Notes: generated by a model not told the origin, from the sequence alone. Counted from the stretch's first letter, positions 23,474-32,649 are shown. The stretch: 64,000 bases of DNA from JBFLYC01 sp040756735 (GCA_040756735.1 JBFLYC010000003.1:62001-126000), one strand, 5' to 3'. Numbers and translations: made by a program.

Positions 23474-24607
23474 TCACTTAGTTGCTACAGGGAAAACTAA
23501 TGTACAGGTAGTGCCTTCCCCTGGTTTGCTCTCTAATAATATGCTTCCCCCATGGCCCTTGACAACTTTTTGACAATAAAGCAGCCCCAGACCTGTTCCA
23601 GAGCTTTTGGTAGTATAGAATGGTTCAAAAACCTTTGCAAGTTCCGTTTCATCCATTCCGCAGCCATTATCCTTGATCTTGATGCTAAGATAGCTCCCAG
23701 CAGAAGATAAAGACATTATTATTTCTCCCTTTCTCCCCATTGCTTCCACAGCATTATCAAACAAATTTTCAAAAACTCGAACTAGTTGTTCAATATTGCC
23801 TTTCATCAGAAAGGCGCCAAGGCAGGTTAGGTTGATGGTAATATCAGGCAAATTGTGGTCTCTTTGATATTTCTCAACTAGATCTTCCAACAAATCTCTA
23901 ACATTAATAACTTTCCAGTCATTGCTTGGTTTGTTAAAGTACATAAATTCCATTACTATCTTTTTACACCTTTCTGATTCCTCCAAGATCATATCAAGAT
24001 AAGCCTGATTATAAACTCCTCCCAGAGAAAACAGTTGTGCAAATCCGTTTATTGTACATAAGCTATTTTTTATTTCATGGGCCAGGGAAGCCCACAGCAA
24101 TCCATCATCATTAGCATGCAAAAAATTTAGCCTTTCCTGAATTTGTTTACAGGTTAGCGTAAACAAGGCTTCTGTATGTGCATGATACATATCCTTGGGT
24201 ATTCCCGCACATACCGTTCCAATCCTTTTACAATTGTATTCCAATCCATAAGCGAAAGCCAACTGTGGGGCTTGTATTGATTTGCCTTCTAAATCTATCC
24301 GTTTTAAGCTGCCTTTATCCAACTGCCGGCAAAATACAGTAATACTGTTAAGCCAGTGTTTTCTAGCATCCAGGACATGCTTTTCCTTAGATTGATGAGA
24401 AGAATAATCGTTAATAATCTCTCCGTCTTCAGAAGCAAGTACCAGCAAAGAATGATATCCAGCTAATTGGCCTTGTAAGTATTTTAACAGGTCATCTGCT
24501 GCATCAATCAGCGTTTTTCTTGACTTGATCACGTAATTGAGCGCCATGCCTATATTTTCTGTAACATGTTCCCTAATAACAGTCCCCAAGGCCAATCCAC
24601 CTCCCAT
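23474..24607 (-). CDS. Cytosolic sensor histidine kinase
   Basis: This protein of about 375 residues has no membrane span. An N-terminal GAF/PAS-like sensor part (about 1-165, containing HSLLVLASEDGEIINDY) is followed by the phospho-acceptor LAHEIKNSLCTINGFAQLF (His near 177). The ATPase domain has FDNAVEAMGRKG, IKDNGCGMDE, FEPFYTTKSSGTGLGL and GGSILLESKPGEGTTC. This matches the NtrB/sporulation-kinase style. Its ligand and response regulator are not evident. Start: the ATG at 24607 overlaps the only GGGAGG, so TTG at 24595 or 24589 is likelier. The gene is transcribed divergently from the methyltransferase. Confidence 0.88.
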   Translation of the reverse strand: MGGGLALGTVIREHVTENIGMALNYVIKSRKTLIDAADDLLKYLQGQLAGYHSLLVLASEDGEIINDYSSHQSKEKHVLDARKHWLNSITVFCRQLDKGSLKRIDLEGKSIQAPQLAFAYGLEYNCKRIGTVCAGIPKDMYHAHTEALFTLTCKQIQERLNFLHANDDGLLWASLAHEIKNSLCTINGFAQLFSLGGVYNQAYLDMILEESERCKKIVMEFMYFNKPSNDWKVINVRDLLEDLVEKYQRDHNLPDITINLTCLGAFLMKGNIEQLVRVFENLFDNAVEAMGRKGEIIMSLSSAGSYLSIKIKDNGCGMDETELAKVFEPFYTTKSSGTGLGLLYCQKVVKGHGGSILLESKPGEGTTCTLVFPVATK

Positions 24608-24784
24608 TGAATTAATATTTATTTATATTTTAAATTCTACTGATTCCATATAATTCCTTTAAAAAAAATATGTCTTATTTCTACATAAACTTTAAAAATT
24701 TTGTCAAAAGTTTTCATGGGGACCATTTTAGTGTTACTATATTCATGTGTCCCCATTTTATTTTAGGGTTGGTGATGATCTTCA

Positions 24785-25369
24785 GTGGTTATTTTTGATA
24801 AATTTGCCCCCCATTACGACAAGTTTCTGAAACTATTTAATATATATAAACCACAGGAAATAATTCAATTGCTAGACATTAAAGAAGGCTTGGAAATACT
24901 AGATATCGGCGGAGGTACAGGTACTCTGGCAAAGTTGATATTAAGATTAACTCCCCAGATTCCTCTAAGGTTTACCATCTTAGACCCCAGTACTAAAATG
25001 CTAAGTTATGTCCAAAACCCTAAAATTAAGACTGTGGTGGGTGAAGGTGAAAAAATTCCTTTTGCCAATGATCATTTTGACAGGATTATCACCACAGATG
25101 CCCTGCATCATTCACACTGCCCTAAAATGGTTATAATTGAAGCATACCGTGTGCTAAAACCTGGAGGAATCTTTCTTGTCCAGGAATTTGACCAAAGCTT
25201 AATGCGGGTAAGGGGACTAATGCTTATGGAAAAAATTTTTATCGGACAGATTCAAAAGATAACCCCTTATCTCCTTACTAGCTGGGGAAGACTTGCCGGT
25301 TTTAAGGGGGAAATCCACCCATGTACCAAAACACAATTTTTTTGGAAAGGAATAAAACCAAATGCTTGA
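24785..25369 (+). CDS. Class I SAM-dependent methyltransferase
   Basis: This 194-residue Methyltransf_11-type protein has FDKFAPHYDKFLKLF at the N-terminus, the SAM-binding LEILDIGGGTGTLAKLIL, the acidic LDPSTKML, GEGEKIPFANDHFDRIITTDALHH (split across motifs II-III) and VLKPGGIFLVQEF. These are the motifs of UbiE-like small-molecule methyltransferases. The substrate is unknown. The start is GTG at 24785 with GGTGATG about ten bases upstream. A region of about 290 bases with a terminator follows. Confidence 0.88.
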   Translation: MVIFDKFAPHYDKFLKLFNIYKPQEIIQLLDIKEGLEILDIGGGTGTLAKLILRLTPQIPLRFTILDPSTKMLSYVQNPKIKTVVGEGEKIPFANDHFDRIITTDALHHSHCPKMVIIEAYRVLKPGGIFLVQEFDQSLMRVRGLMLMEKIFIGQIQKITPYLLTSWGRLAGFKGEIHPCTKTQFFWKGIKPNA

Positions 25370-25553
25370 ATATAATGTGCCTGTACAAACCAGGTATGCT
25401 CCTTGGCGGTTTCCCCTTGCCCCTGGATGAGTCAATGGCTTTTTGCAAAAACAGTGTAAAAACTCCCCTGCCAAGGTTTTATGAGATACTGAAGGAATAA
25501 TACGCATATTAAGGACTAACGGACACATAGGTGTCCTTTTGTTCACAAGAGAA

Positions 25554-25590
25554 TCCCCCAAGAAGATGATTTCTTGGGGGAGTATTTGTT
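25554..25590 (+). terminator. Strong terminator downstream of the methyltransferase
   Basis: An 11-bp perfect stem TCCCCCAAGAA / TTCTTGGGGGA, followed by GTATTTGTTT. A second palindrome GGACACATAGGTGTCC lies at about 25520-25535. Confidence 0.8.
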
Positions 25591-25612
25591 TCACAATTTT
25601 GGTAAATAGTTA

Positions 25613-25652
25613 ATATGATTTTGTAATATGATTTTGTAATATGATTTTGTAA
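25613..25652. repeat. Three-copy 13-base tandem repeat
   Basis: AATATGATTTTGT occurs three times head to tail, then a partial AATAGG, between the terminator and the end of the CoA-disulfide reductase gene. The gap 25370-25662 holds no gene. Confidence 0.85.
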
Positions 25653-25662
25653 TAGGAATTTG

Positions 25663-27327
25663 CTACTGTGGGGTTTTTCCGGACAAAACGCTCCAACCTC
25701 CGCTGAGGCTTTTAACCTGAAAACCGTGGTGTTTCAAAATCCTGTAGGCCATGTAAGACCTGTAACCAATTCCACAGTAAATGACCACCGGCACATCTTT
25801 GTCCAAATCTTCTATCCAATCTCTAAGCTCATCTATAGGCATGATATCCGCTTCAGGGATGCGTCCCATGAAGTCGATGTCCCTGATAGCCCTGCAGTCA
25901 ATGAGCTGCATTTCTTCGCCTTTCTCCATTGCTTCAAGAAACTCTTTGATATTAATTGTTTCCAATTCCCCGCGAAGCATATTGGCTGCAACCATACCGG
26001 CTATAATTACCGGATCCTTTGCAGATGAAAATGGCGGGGCATAAGCCAGATCCAGCTGCTCCAAATCCTCTACAGTCAGCCCGGCATAAATGGCTGTGGC
26101 CAAAACATCAATCCTCTTATCCACACCTTTTGGACCTACTATCTGGGAACCAAGGACACGGCCTGTTTCTTTTTCAACTATTAATTTAATGATCATCCAT
26201 TCGGAGCCCGGATAATAACCGGCATGACTCTTGGTGGCTGAGTATGAAATGAAATAGTCTATGCCTTCTCTGGCCAGTTCCTTTTCGGATAACCCCGTTT
26301 TGGCAGCCGCTACATCACAAATCTTTACGATAAATGTTCCAAGAACACCCTTAAAAGTCAGTTTGCTGCCTGCAGCATTGGCCCCTGCCACTCTACCCTG
26401 TTTATTGGCAGGACCGGCCAAAGGCACTCTGATTTTTTTGCCTGTTACCAGGTTAACGGTTTCTATAATGTCACCGGCAGCATATATATCCGGATCGCTG
26501 GTCTGCATATATTCATTTACAACCACACCGCCTGTTTCCCCAAGTTCCAGGCCTGCTTCTTTGAGCAGCTCAAGGTTAGGTTTAACGCCTACAGAAACCA
26601 CCACAAGCTGTGCCTCAATTGCCTGCCCGTCATCCAGAATAACCTTTTCAACCTTGCCCCCTTCACCCTCAAACCTGGCTACACCTTTACCCAGCAGCAG
26701 TTTAACATTATGGCTTTCCAGGTTTAGTTTAATCATGGTAGTCATCTCAGCATCGATGGCCGGCAGAACCTGCTTTTCCTTTTCAATCAGACTAACTTCA
26801 CAACCCCTGCTTACAAAGGCTTCGACCATCTCAAGTCCTACGAAACCTGCCCCTATGACGGTTACCTTCTTGATGGACTTGTCCTGCAAGACCTCAAGTA
26901 TTTGGTCCATATCCTCAACCGTCCACAGATTATGTATATTTTGCAGCTCAATTCCCGGAATAGGAAGCTTGAGTGAACTGCCTCCGGTGGCAACAATGAG
27001 CTTATCATATGTTTCCCAGAAAGTCTCTCCCTTGTTATGGTCAATTACCTGCACCCTTTTGTTTTCTCTGTCTATGGAGACAACCTCATGTTTAGTCCTG
27101 GCATCAACTCTATACCACTTTTTAAAACGGTCGGTTGATACTAAAAAGAGGCTTTTTCTTTCAGGAATCTGCCCTCCAATATGATAAGGCAGACCACAAT
27201 TGGCAAATGAAACATTTGAGCCTCTTTCAAACATAACTATTTCCGCGCTTTCATCTACTCTCCTGGCCTTTGTAGCAGCGCCTGCTCCTCCTGCCACACC
27301 ACCTACTACAACAATTTTTCTCTTCAC
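25663..27327 (-). CDS. CoA-disulfide reductase fused to a rhodanese domain (CoADR-RHD)
   Basis: This 554-residue flavoprotein starts KRKIVVVGGVAGGAGAATKARR (FAD Rossmann), has the active-site SFANCGLPY with Cys44, the NAD(P)H site VIGAGFVGLEMVE, and the second FAD contact DIYAAGDIIE. The dimerisation domain is followed by a C-terminal rhodanese (about 460-550) with VVIYCGIGYRS, carrying the persulfide Cys. CoADR-RHD enzymes reduce CoA disulfide or polysulfide, or CoA persulfide, with NAD(P)H. Role: thiol redox balance or sulfur reduction under anaerobiosis. The GTG at 27327 follows AAGGAGG. It stands alone. Confidence 0.92.
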   Translation of the reverse strand: MKRKIVVVGGVAGGAGAATKARRVDESAEIVMFERGSNVSFANCGLPYHIGGQIPERKSLFLVSTDRFKKWYRVDARTKHEVVSIDRENKRVQVIDHNKGETFWETYDKLIVATGGSSLKLPIPGIELQNIHNLWTVEDMDQILEVLQDKSIKKVTVIGAGFVGLEMVEAFVSRGCEVSLIEKEKQVLPAIDAEMTTMIKLNLESHNVKLLLGKGVARFEGEGGKVEKVILDDGQAIEAQLVVVSVGVKPNLELLKEAGLELGETGGVVVNEYMQTSDPDIYAAGDIIETVNLVTGKKIRVPLAGPANKQGRVAGANAAGSKLTFKGVLGTFIVKICDVAAAKTGLSEKELAREGIDYFISYSATKSHAGYYPGSEWMIIKLIVEKETGRVLGSQIVGPKGVDKRIDVLATAIYAGLTVEDLEQLDLAYAPPFSSAKDPVIIAGMVAANMLRGELETINIKEFLEAMEKGEEMQLIDCRAIRDIDFMGRIPEADIMPIDELRDWIEDLDKDVPVVIYCGIGYRSYMAYRILKHHGFQVKSLSGGWSVLSGKTPQ

Positions 27328-27396
27328 TTGAAAACCTCCTTGCTTTCTAAAGCTTTATTTTTACCGCTACTACTGCAAAAGGTTTATTACCTTTAT

Positions 27397-27475
27397 TTGG
27401 GGGACATTCCTATTTCGGAAATGAGAAGTTGACTACTCACCTTAAGACTTATAGCCTCCGGTAAGGTGTGTCCCC
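27397..27475. repeat. Dispersed palindromic repeat, variant core
   Basis: Ends TTGGGGGACATTCCT and GGTGTGTCCCC with a different core (CGGAAATGAGAAGTTGACTA and CTTATAGCCTCCGG). It shows that the ends are conserved while the core changes. It lies in the 27328-27627 intergenic region. Confidence 0.8.
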
Positions 27476-27504
27476 TTGACATTCATTTATCTCTATTGTA
27501 CTAC
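27476..27504 (+). promoter_or_regulatory. Possible promoter for the YibE/F gene, with -35 touching the repeat
   Basis: TTGACA (27476-27481) directly follows the repeat's right end. TACTAC (27499-27504) is 17 bases on. The -10 box is imperfect. Confidence 0.4.
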
Positions 27505-27627
27505 TGTTTCCTTTATTTTCAAGAAAATATGGAAAATTACGGCCTTTAGGCTGAAAAAAAGGATTTTTAACTGCCTAGATTGAATACTTTTGTAGTTACA
27601 CTAAAAATATTATAGGAGCTGCTGTTC

Positions 27628-28761
27628 ATGAGAAAACTGCTTTTCATCTTGTCAATACTTATGACATTACTATTACTTACTTCAACTCTAATAAGCGCTG
27701 AGAATCCACCAGAATCACTCTACCAGGATGACCTTATTGAACCTGTGATGGCCCGTGCTCAAATTATAGACATGATGTATGAAGAGACTCTAGAATACGG
27801 ATTTGTCCAGCAGGTCTTTATTGCTAAAATTCTTAGTGGTGAGTTTAAGGGAGAGCAAGTTCTGGTAGAAAATACATTTTCTGGCAATCCGGCCATGGAC
27901 ATGTATATTAATCCTGGAGATAAAGTCATTTTAGCCATGGAGGTTGTTGATAATCAGATCACTGCCGCATATCCTCAAGACTTTTACAGGGAGTTTCATA
28001 TTTATCTGATTATAGCATTATTCATCTTGTCCATTATTATTATAGGACAATTTAAAGGTCTTAAAGCTGTTATAACTTTAGCTATTACAGTTTTTTTAAT
28101 AGCCAAGGTTATGCTTCCCGGTATGCTTAAAGGATACGATCCGTTGCTTTTGGCTGTGGGCATCTGTATAGTTGTAACCACAATTACCCTTTTGGTCATA
28201 AGCGGTATAAACAGGAAAAGCCTTGCAGCAATCGTAGGGACAACTGGGGGAGTTCTGGTTGCCGCATTAATCTCAATTTGGATAGGTAAAGCTGCCAAAC
28301 TTACCGGTTTAAGCGCTCAGGAAGCCCAGATGCTTATGTATATTGCTGAAAATGTAGGCTTTAATTTTAAAAACCTGTTGTTTGCCGGTATCATCATCGG
28401 TGCCTTAGGAGCTGTAATGGATGTGAGCATATCCATTGCTTCCTCCATGGAAGAAATTAGAGTCAATAATCCAGGCATTACCAGAACAAAACTCATTCGC
28501 TCAGGCATGAACGTTGGTAAAGATATTATGGGGACCATGACCAATACCCTGATACTTGCATATACAGGCACATCCATTCCCCTGCTGCTGCTTTTTCTGG
28601 CTTATCAACAATCCTTCCTGAAAATTATTAACATGGACTTTATAGCAACTGAATTTGTCAGGGCCTTATCCGGCAGCATCGGTTTGGTGCTGGCCATACC
28701 CTTCACAGCATTAATCAGCGCTGCTTTGATGAAAAAGCAAACTAAAAAAGAGCTGCTTTGA
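27628..28761 (+). CDS. YibE/F family membrane protein
   Basis: The 377-residue product has a signal-like N-terminus and a soluble extracytoplasmic beta-rich part (about 40-125, ARAQIIDMMYEE and GEQVLVENTFSGNPAMDMYI fragment). It then has about eight membrane spans, including GQFKGLKAVITLAITVFLI and GAVMDVSISIASSMEEI, the conserved YibE/F signature. The function is unknown; a transport role is often suggested. GGAG lies nine bases before the ATG. The gene ends directly against a half repeat element at 28773. Confidence 0.88.
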   Translation: MRKLLFILSILMTLLLLTSTLISAENPPESLYQDDLIEPVMARAQIIDMMYEETLEYGFVQQVFIAKILSGEFKGEQVLVENTFSGNPAMDMYINPGDKVILAMEVVDNQITAAYPQDFYREFHIYLIIALFILSIIIIGQFKGLKAVITLAITVFLIAKVMLPGMLKGYDPLLLAVGICIVVTTITLLVISGINRKSLAAIVGTTGGVLVAALISIWIGKAAKLTGLSAQEAQMLMYIAENVGFNFKNLLFAGIIIGALGAVMDVSISIASSMEEIRVNNPGITRTKLIRSGMNVGKDIMGTMTNTLILAYTGTSIPLLLLFLAYQQSFLKIINMDFIATEFVRALSGSIGLVLAIPFTALISAALMKKQTKKELL

Positions 28762-28772
28762 TGAACTGCCCC

Positions 28773-28910
28773 CTGTCTCATGCACCGTGCATCTTGTTGA
28801 AGAGGTGTGTCCCCTGACATTAATCATGTGACAGAGAACCGTCCCCCTGACACCCTTGTTGATACCTCCAATCTAAGAGTTTACGCACTAAGGGAGGTGT
28901 GTCCCCTTTC
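28773..28910. repeat. Composite dispersed repeat (three modules)
   Basis: The right half of the long-core unit (TCATGCACCGTGCATC to GGTGTGTCCCC) is followed by the GTGACAGAGAACCGTCCCC module and then AAGAGTTTACGCACTAAGGG with AGGTGTGTCCCC. All three core types meet here. Confidence 0.88.
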
Positions 28911-29049
28911 CTTTACACTTATGACAGCTGCCTGCACACTTATGCTTCTCTATCTCTGCCCCGCACCTTGGACATCTTATAAAAGTACAGGACCGAAGGG
29001 GAAGTCCACAGTTTAAACATTTATCTATAAATATCATTTCCTTATTCAT
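28888..29049 (-). CDS. Small Cys-rich zinc-ribbon-like protein downstream of feoB
   Basis: This 53-residue product has eight Cys: C11-x2-C14, C21, C26-x2-C29, C38-x3-C42-x2-C45. It reads like one or two zinc ribbons or an Fe-S site. AGGAGG is nine bases before the ATG at 29049, and the gene starts 14 bases past the feoB stop, so it is the third gene of the feo operon. The last residues GKGTHLP and the stop are encoded by the dispersed repeat, so the original C-terminus was replaced. A role in Fe2+ uptake is inferred from position only. Confidence 0.65.
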   Translation of the reverse strand: MNKEMIFIDKCLNCGLPLRSCTFIRCPRCGAEIEKHKCAGSCHKCKGKGTHLP

Positions 29050-29062
29050 GAGCTGGCGCCTC

Positions 29063-31018
29063 CTACATGCCAACACTAGCCTTTTTCCCAGCCTTGACAA
29101 AACCGGATAAGTAGGCCACAAGCAAAGCTAATGCCGCAAAAACAATACCAACTAACATAGGACTTTCAAATATGGAACTTAACCAGGCTACCGTACCACC
29201 TACGAGAAAAGCAATCACCCAGGTAGCCAGCCAAATGGTTACCGCTTCCTTCTTACCCCTTTCTTTAAAGAGAACCAGAACTGAAGCAATACATGGAACA
29301 AACAGGGTAATGGTTATCAGCGCTACGAGAGTCTGGGCAGGTTCTAAAGTCATATCATATAAACCTGCTGCCCCAAAGTCTCTTCTAACTACTCCCATGA
29401 CAAATGCTGTAGCGCTCTCAGCAGGAAGCCTCAACAAACCTACAGTCAGAGGAGATAGTACATTCTGGAGCCATTTTAAAATGCCGGTTAGCTGCAAAAC
29501 ACTGATTAATAAGGCTCCCACAGCAAACAAAGGAAAAGCTTCTTTTAAGAAATTATAGGATTTAACAGTTGTCTTTTTAAAAACATTGCCTACTCTGGGC
29601 ACCCGCAGGGGAGGCAAATCTATCATCAGGTCAGTTGATTTGCCCTCCAGCAGCCTGTTTAATAATGTTCCCACCAGTATCAACAGAGAAGCTATTACCA
29701 ATACATAAGCCAGGGCATATTGTGTGCCAATAGCGGCCAGCATTCCGGCAATGATTCCAAGCTGGGCAGAACATGGAATGGTCAGGGCCAGTAAAAAGAC
29801 CGTAATTCTTTTTTCTCTTTCAGATCCCAAAAGTCTGGTTGTGATAGTTGCCATGGTCACACAGCCAAAGCCCAGAATTAGAGGTATAATAGCCTTTCCG
29901 TTTAATCCGATGAAACTTAAGACCCTATCTACAAGGGCGGCTAACCTGGGCAGGTATCCCGAATCCTCAAAAATAGAGAGAAACATATAAAACCCTACAA
30001 CTAAAGGCATTAATAATCCAAGAACATAAGTAACAGTCATAGTCAGCAAGCCGAATTCTCCCACCAAAATGTAACCCAACCAGCGCTGTTCGTTGATAAA
30101 CTTGCCAATAAGCCCCCTAATTATTGGCTCATAGTACTCGCCCATGATAATGTCTTCAGTAATTTCAACCACGCCTTCAGCAATAAAAACTCCGATTATC
30201 TCATACATTAACCAGAGAACTACTAATAAAATAGGAATTCCGGTAAGGGGCTTAATCATCTGCTTGCCCAACCAATTACTGAATACCCTGCTTTTATTTG
30301 TCTTTTCAACCACACTCTCTAAGATGGAATTTACTCTCTTGCGCCTGAGGAGATAAATCTTTTCCATCTCATTCCCTGGTTCTAAGCCATGCCTTCTTGC
30401 TACAATTTCATCTCCTTCCAGGATAAGCAGCGCCTCTCCCTGATGCCCCACCCTGTTAGACATTAATAACATTTTTTCCTTTATTTCAGGAGTAGGATTT
30501 CCTGTAACGGCTTTATCAAGACTATTCTTTACCTCTTCTATGCCAATTCTTTTAACAGCCACAGTTGGAATTACAGGGACGCCCAGCTCCCTGGAAAGTT
30601 CTTCAACATCAATCTTTAACCCTTGAGCCTGTGCTTCATCAACCATATTTAAGGCTACGATCATGGGAATACCTGTGTCAATGATCTGCTGGGTCAAAAA
30701 TAAATCCCTCTCCATATGTAGGGCATTAACAACATTCAAAACAATATCTGAGTTTAAAATGATATCCCGGGCAATTCTTTCCTCATCATTAAATGAAGAT
30801 AAACCATACACCCCTGGAGTATCAATAATTACATCCTTTCCCAACCTTCCATGGGAAATTTCCAATGTGGTACCAGGATAATTCGAAACATCTACATAGA
30901 GATTAGTCAATGCATTAAAAAACACCGATTTACCCGCGTTTGGATTTCCTGCCAGGACTATTTTCCTGGCTCCTTGTGGAATCTCAATGGGTAAATCCTT
31001 ACCATGACAGTGATTCAT
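29063..31018 (-). CDS. feoB: Ferrous iron transport protein B
   Basis: The 651-residue product has an N-terminal G-protein domain with GNPNAGKS (24-31), the switch segment NYPGTTLE, DTPGVYGL and LNMVDEA. A helical GDI-like region follows, then about ten membrane spans with the Gate motifs GFGCVTMAT and TIPCSAQLGII (Cys residues conserved in FeoB). It imports Fe2+ under anoxic conditions. It follows feoA by 30 bases and has AAGGATG before the ATG. Two putative operators upstream of feoA suggest iron control. Confidence 0.95.
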   Translation of the reverse strand: MNHCHGKDLPIEIPQGARKIVLAGNPNAGKSVFFNALTNLYVDVSNYPGTTLEISHGRLGKDVIIDTPGVYGLSSFNDEERIARDIILNSDIVLNVVNALHMERDLFLTQQIIDTGIPMIVALNMVDEAQAQGLKIDVEELSRELGVPVIPTVAVKRIGIEEVKNSLDKAVTGNPTPEIKEKMLLMSNRVGHQGEALLILEGDEIVARRHGLEPGNEMEKIYLLRRKRVNSILESVVEKTNKSRVFSNWLGKQMIKPLTGIPILLVVLWLMYEIIGVFIAEGVVEITEDIIMGEYYEPIIRGLIGKFINEQRWLGYILVGEFGLLTMTVTYVLGLLMPLVVGFYMFLSIFEDSGYLPRLAALVDRVLSFIGLNGKAIIPLILGFGCVTMATITTRLLGSEREKRITVFLLALTIPCSAQLGIIAGMLAAIGTQYALAYVLVIASLLILVGTLLNRLLEGKSTDLMIDLPPLRVPRVGNVFKKTTVKSYNFLKEAFPLFAVGALLISVLQLTGILKWLQNVLSPLTVGLLRLPAESATAFVMGVVRRDFGAAGLYDMTLEPAQTLVALITITLFVPCIASVLVLFKERGKKEAVTIWLATWVIAFLVGGTVAWLSSIFESPMLVGIVFAALALLVAYLSGFVKAGKKASVGM

Positions 31019-31048
31019 TTTTTGTCACATCCTTTATGCCATATGAAT

Positions 31049-31267
31049 CTAACTAAGTTCAACCACAATCTGCTTGGCCAGGCCCCTTCCCAACACTATT
31101 TCTTGCAGGTTTTTACGGATGATTACCGGCCCGGCGGGAACAACTTCTTCGCACAGGGCAGTTTCACCCTCGCCTAAACCGAAACGTATAGTTTGGGCCC
31201 TTATGTAGGGATCAGGAATAGATATTATCTTAAACATCTGCCCTTTCTTTAAATTTTCCAAAGTCAT
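31049..31267 (-). CDS. feoA: Ferrous iron transport protein A
   Basis: This 72-residue SH3-like FeoA starts TLENLKKGQMFKIISIPDP and contains ALCEEVVPAGPVIIRKN and VLGRGLAKQI, the core of this family. It is a small cytosolic partner of FeoB. GGAGG lies seven bases before the ATG. It is the first gene of feoA-feoB-zinc ribbon. Confidence 0.92.
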   Translation of the reverse strand: MTLENLKKGQMFKIISIPDPYIRAQTIRFGLGEGETALCEEVVPAGPVIIRKNLQEIVLGRGLAKQIVVELS

Positions 31268-31284
31268 TACTATCCCTCCCTAAT

Positions 31285-31299
31285 TGATAATTATTATCA
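31285..31299. promoter_or_regulatory. Fur box (7-1-7) in front of feoA
   Basis: TGATAATTATTATCA is an exact match to the Bacillus Fur 7-1-7 consensus TGATAATNATTATCA. On the minus strand the embedded GATAAT can serve as a -10 box, so Fur would block RNA polymerase when iron is plentiful. Confidence 0.85.
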
Positions 31300-31341
31300 T
31301 CTAACTTGTAAAAAAGTTAAGATCACCAAATCAAAAGTGCT

Positions 31342-31362
31342 AATTGATAAATCTTATCAATT
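31342..31362. promoter_or_regulatory. Second perfect palindrome upstream of feoA
   Basis: AATTGATAA-ATC-TTATCAATT is a 9-3-9 inverted repeat 43 bases upstream of the Fur box. It could be a second iron- or manganese-regulator site. Confidence 0.55.
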
Positions 31363-31450
31363 CAAATATACCTGTATTGAGAAAGATTGTCAATGATTTT
31401 TTGCGTTAGTATAAGGTAAATTATATAGAATTTTTTACTGATTCTACAGA

Positions 31451-31945
31451 TTAGGTCACTTTTTTTAAGTATTTCTCATTAAACCATTTGGACCATGCCG
31501 GCGCTTTATTAAATAAATAAACTCCAAGGAAAGCCGTAATAAGGATGTAAACTCCGCCAAATACCCTTATTTGAGGTGGAGACATGGAAGCTATGATTGC
31601 AGAGAATTCCCCTCTTTGCCCCAGGGACAAACCGGCCCGAACTGCTGCTTTGCCGGATAAACCATAATATTTACCCCCGTAAAATCCTACTAAAATCTTG
31701 CCTGCAATTGTCCATATTACCAGGGCTACCAACAGGCCTATTATGAATACTCCATCCCCAAGGGAAATAGAAGTCCCAAACCAGAAGAAAAAAACGGCAG
31801 TGTTAAATCACGCACCGGCAGGACCATCCGTTCCAAATCCTTCGATCTGCCCATTTCGGAAAGCATGACTCCTGCTAAGAATGCTCCCAGAACTTCAGAT
31901 AGACCCAAAACCACTCCCCGGCAGGTCAACACTTTTAATTTGCAT
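31451..31945 (-). pseudogene. Remnant of a CPA2-type cation:proton antiporter
   Basis: The first frame reads VLGLSEVLGAFLAGVMLSEMGRS, typical of KefB/GerN-like antiporters. The homology then jumps to another frame (FFFWFGTSISLGDGVFIIGL) near 31805, and continues AVRAGLSLGQRGEFSAIIAS to the C-terminus. At least one frameshift is therefore present. Only the middle-to-end third of a normal antiporter of about 400 residues survives; the N-terminal half is deleted and the upstream ATG enters a frame that stops quickly. It probably once exported Na+ or K+. Confidence 0.8.
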
Positions 31946-32097
31946 ATTTTTTGCTACCTCCCTTCATTATTTACCACTTAAGTTATTATATCTCATTTTG
32001 GAATCCCTGACCACTACGTTGGGGAAGAGGAGAATCCTTAAAGATATCGAATAAGATATAAAACCATTAAAACAAAGAAAGGAGCGAGAGAAACTAA

Positions 32098-32649
32098 ATG
32101 CGTAAACTTTACATATTTGCAGCAATTTTAATAATATGTCTGGCGCTGTCTCCGTTAGCCTTTGGTGAAGATGAAACTCCTGCACCAGGTGCAGGTGAGC
32201 AAAAAGAGGCAACAGAAGAACAAAGTGGACAGGCGCCGATGTCCTCCGCCACCCAACAAATTATCCCTTGGGGGGCAATGAATGAAATGCAAATTGCTTT
32301 GATGATTATTAACAAACAGTTCGACTATTTAATGAACCGGGTAGAGGATTCAGACAGGCGAGTGGAACAGCTGATGGACTCCTTTGAAGAAAGGTTAAAA
32401 AGGGAAACAGACAGGATTAAAGAACAGGTTGCAGATTATGAAGTAAAAACTGCTGCCCAAAATGAAGAAATGAAAGCATATAGGGAACAAATTGCTAAAC
32501 TTGAAAGGGATATGGCCCTTTTTGCCAGCCAAAGCGGTCTATACTTGCTGATCTTAATAGGCTTTCTGGCAGGTGCATTAGCAGGTGTAGTTTTGTCAGC
32601 AATTATGAGCAGCATTAAGCGAAGGGGAAACGTAACCAAACAAGGCTAA
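32098..32649 (+). CDS. Secreted/membrane-anchored coiled-coil protein, function unknown
   Basis: The 183-residue product has a signal peptide (about 1-23, cut near AFG-ED) and an acidic Pro/Gln-rich stretch. A long charged coiled coil (about 75-140, ERLKRETDRIKEQVADYEVK-type heptads) follows, then a C-terminal membrane helix (LYLLILIGFLAGALAGVVLSA). The topology is external coiled coil with both ends at the membrane. No named family is recognised. GGAGCGAGAG lies upstream of the ATG. Its 3' end overlaps the convergent L,D-transpeptidase gene by four bases. Confidence 0.75.
   Translation: MRKLYIFAAILIICLALSPLAFGEDETPAPGAGEQKEATEEQSGQAPMSSATQQIIPWGAMNEMQIALMIINKQFDYLMNRVEDSDRRVEQLMDSFEERLKRETDRIKEQVADYEVKTAAQNEEMKAYREQIAKLERDMALFASQSGLYLLILIGFLAGALAGVVLSAIMSSIKRRGNVTKQG

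Noticed and set aside
25217..25594. 125-residue minus-strand frame antisense to the methyltransferase end
   Set aside because: Overlaps a well-supported methyltransferase and a terminator hairpin, with no family-like composition.
31451..31945. Two separate small membrane-protein genes
   Set aside because: Both frames align consecutively to one antiporter family, so a frameshifted pseudogene is simpler.
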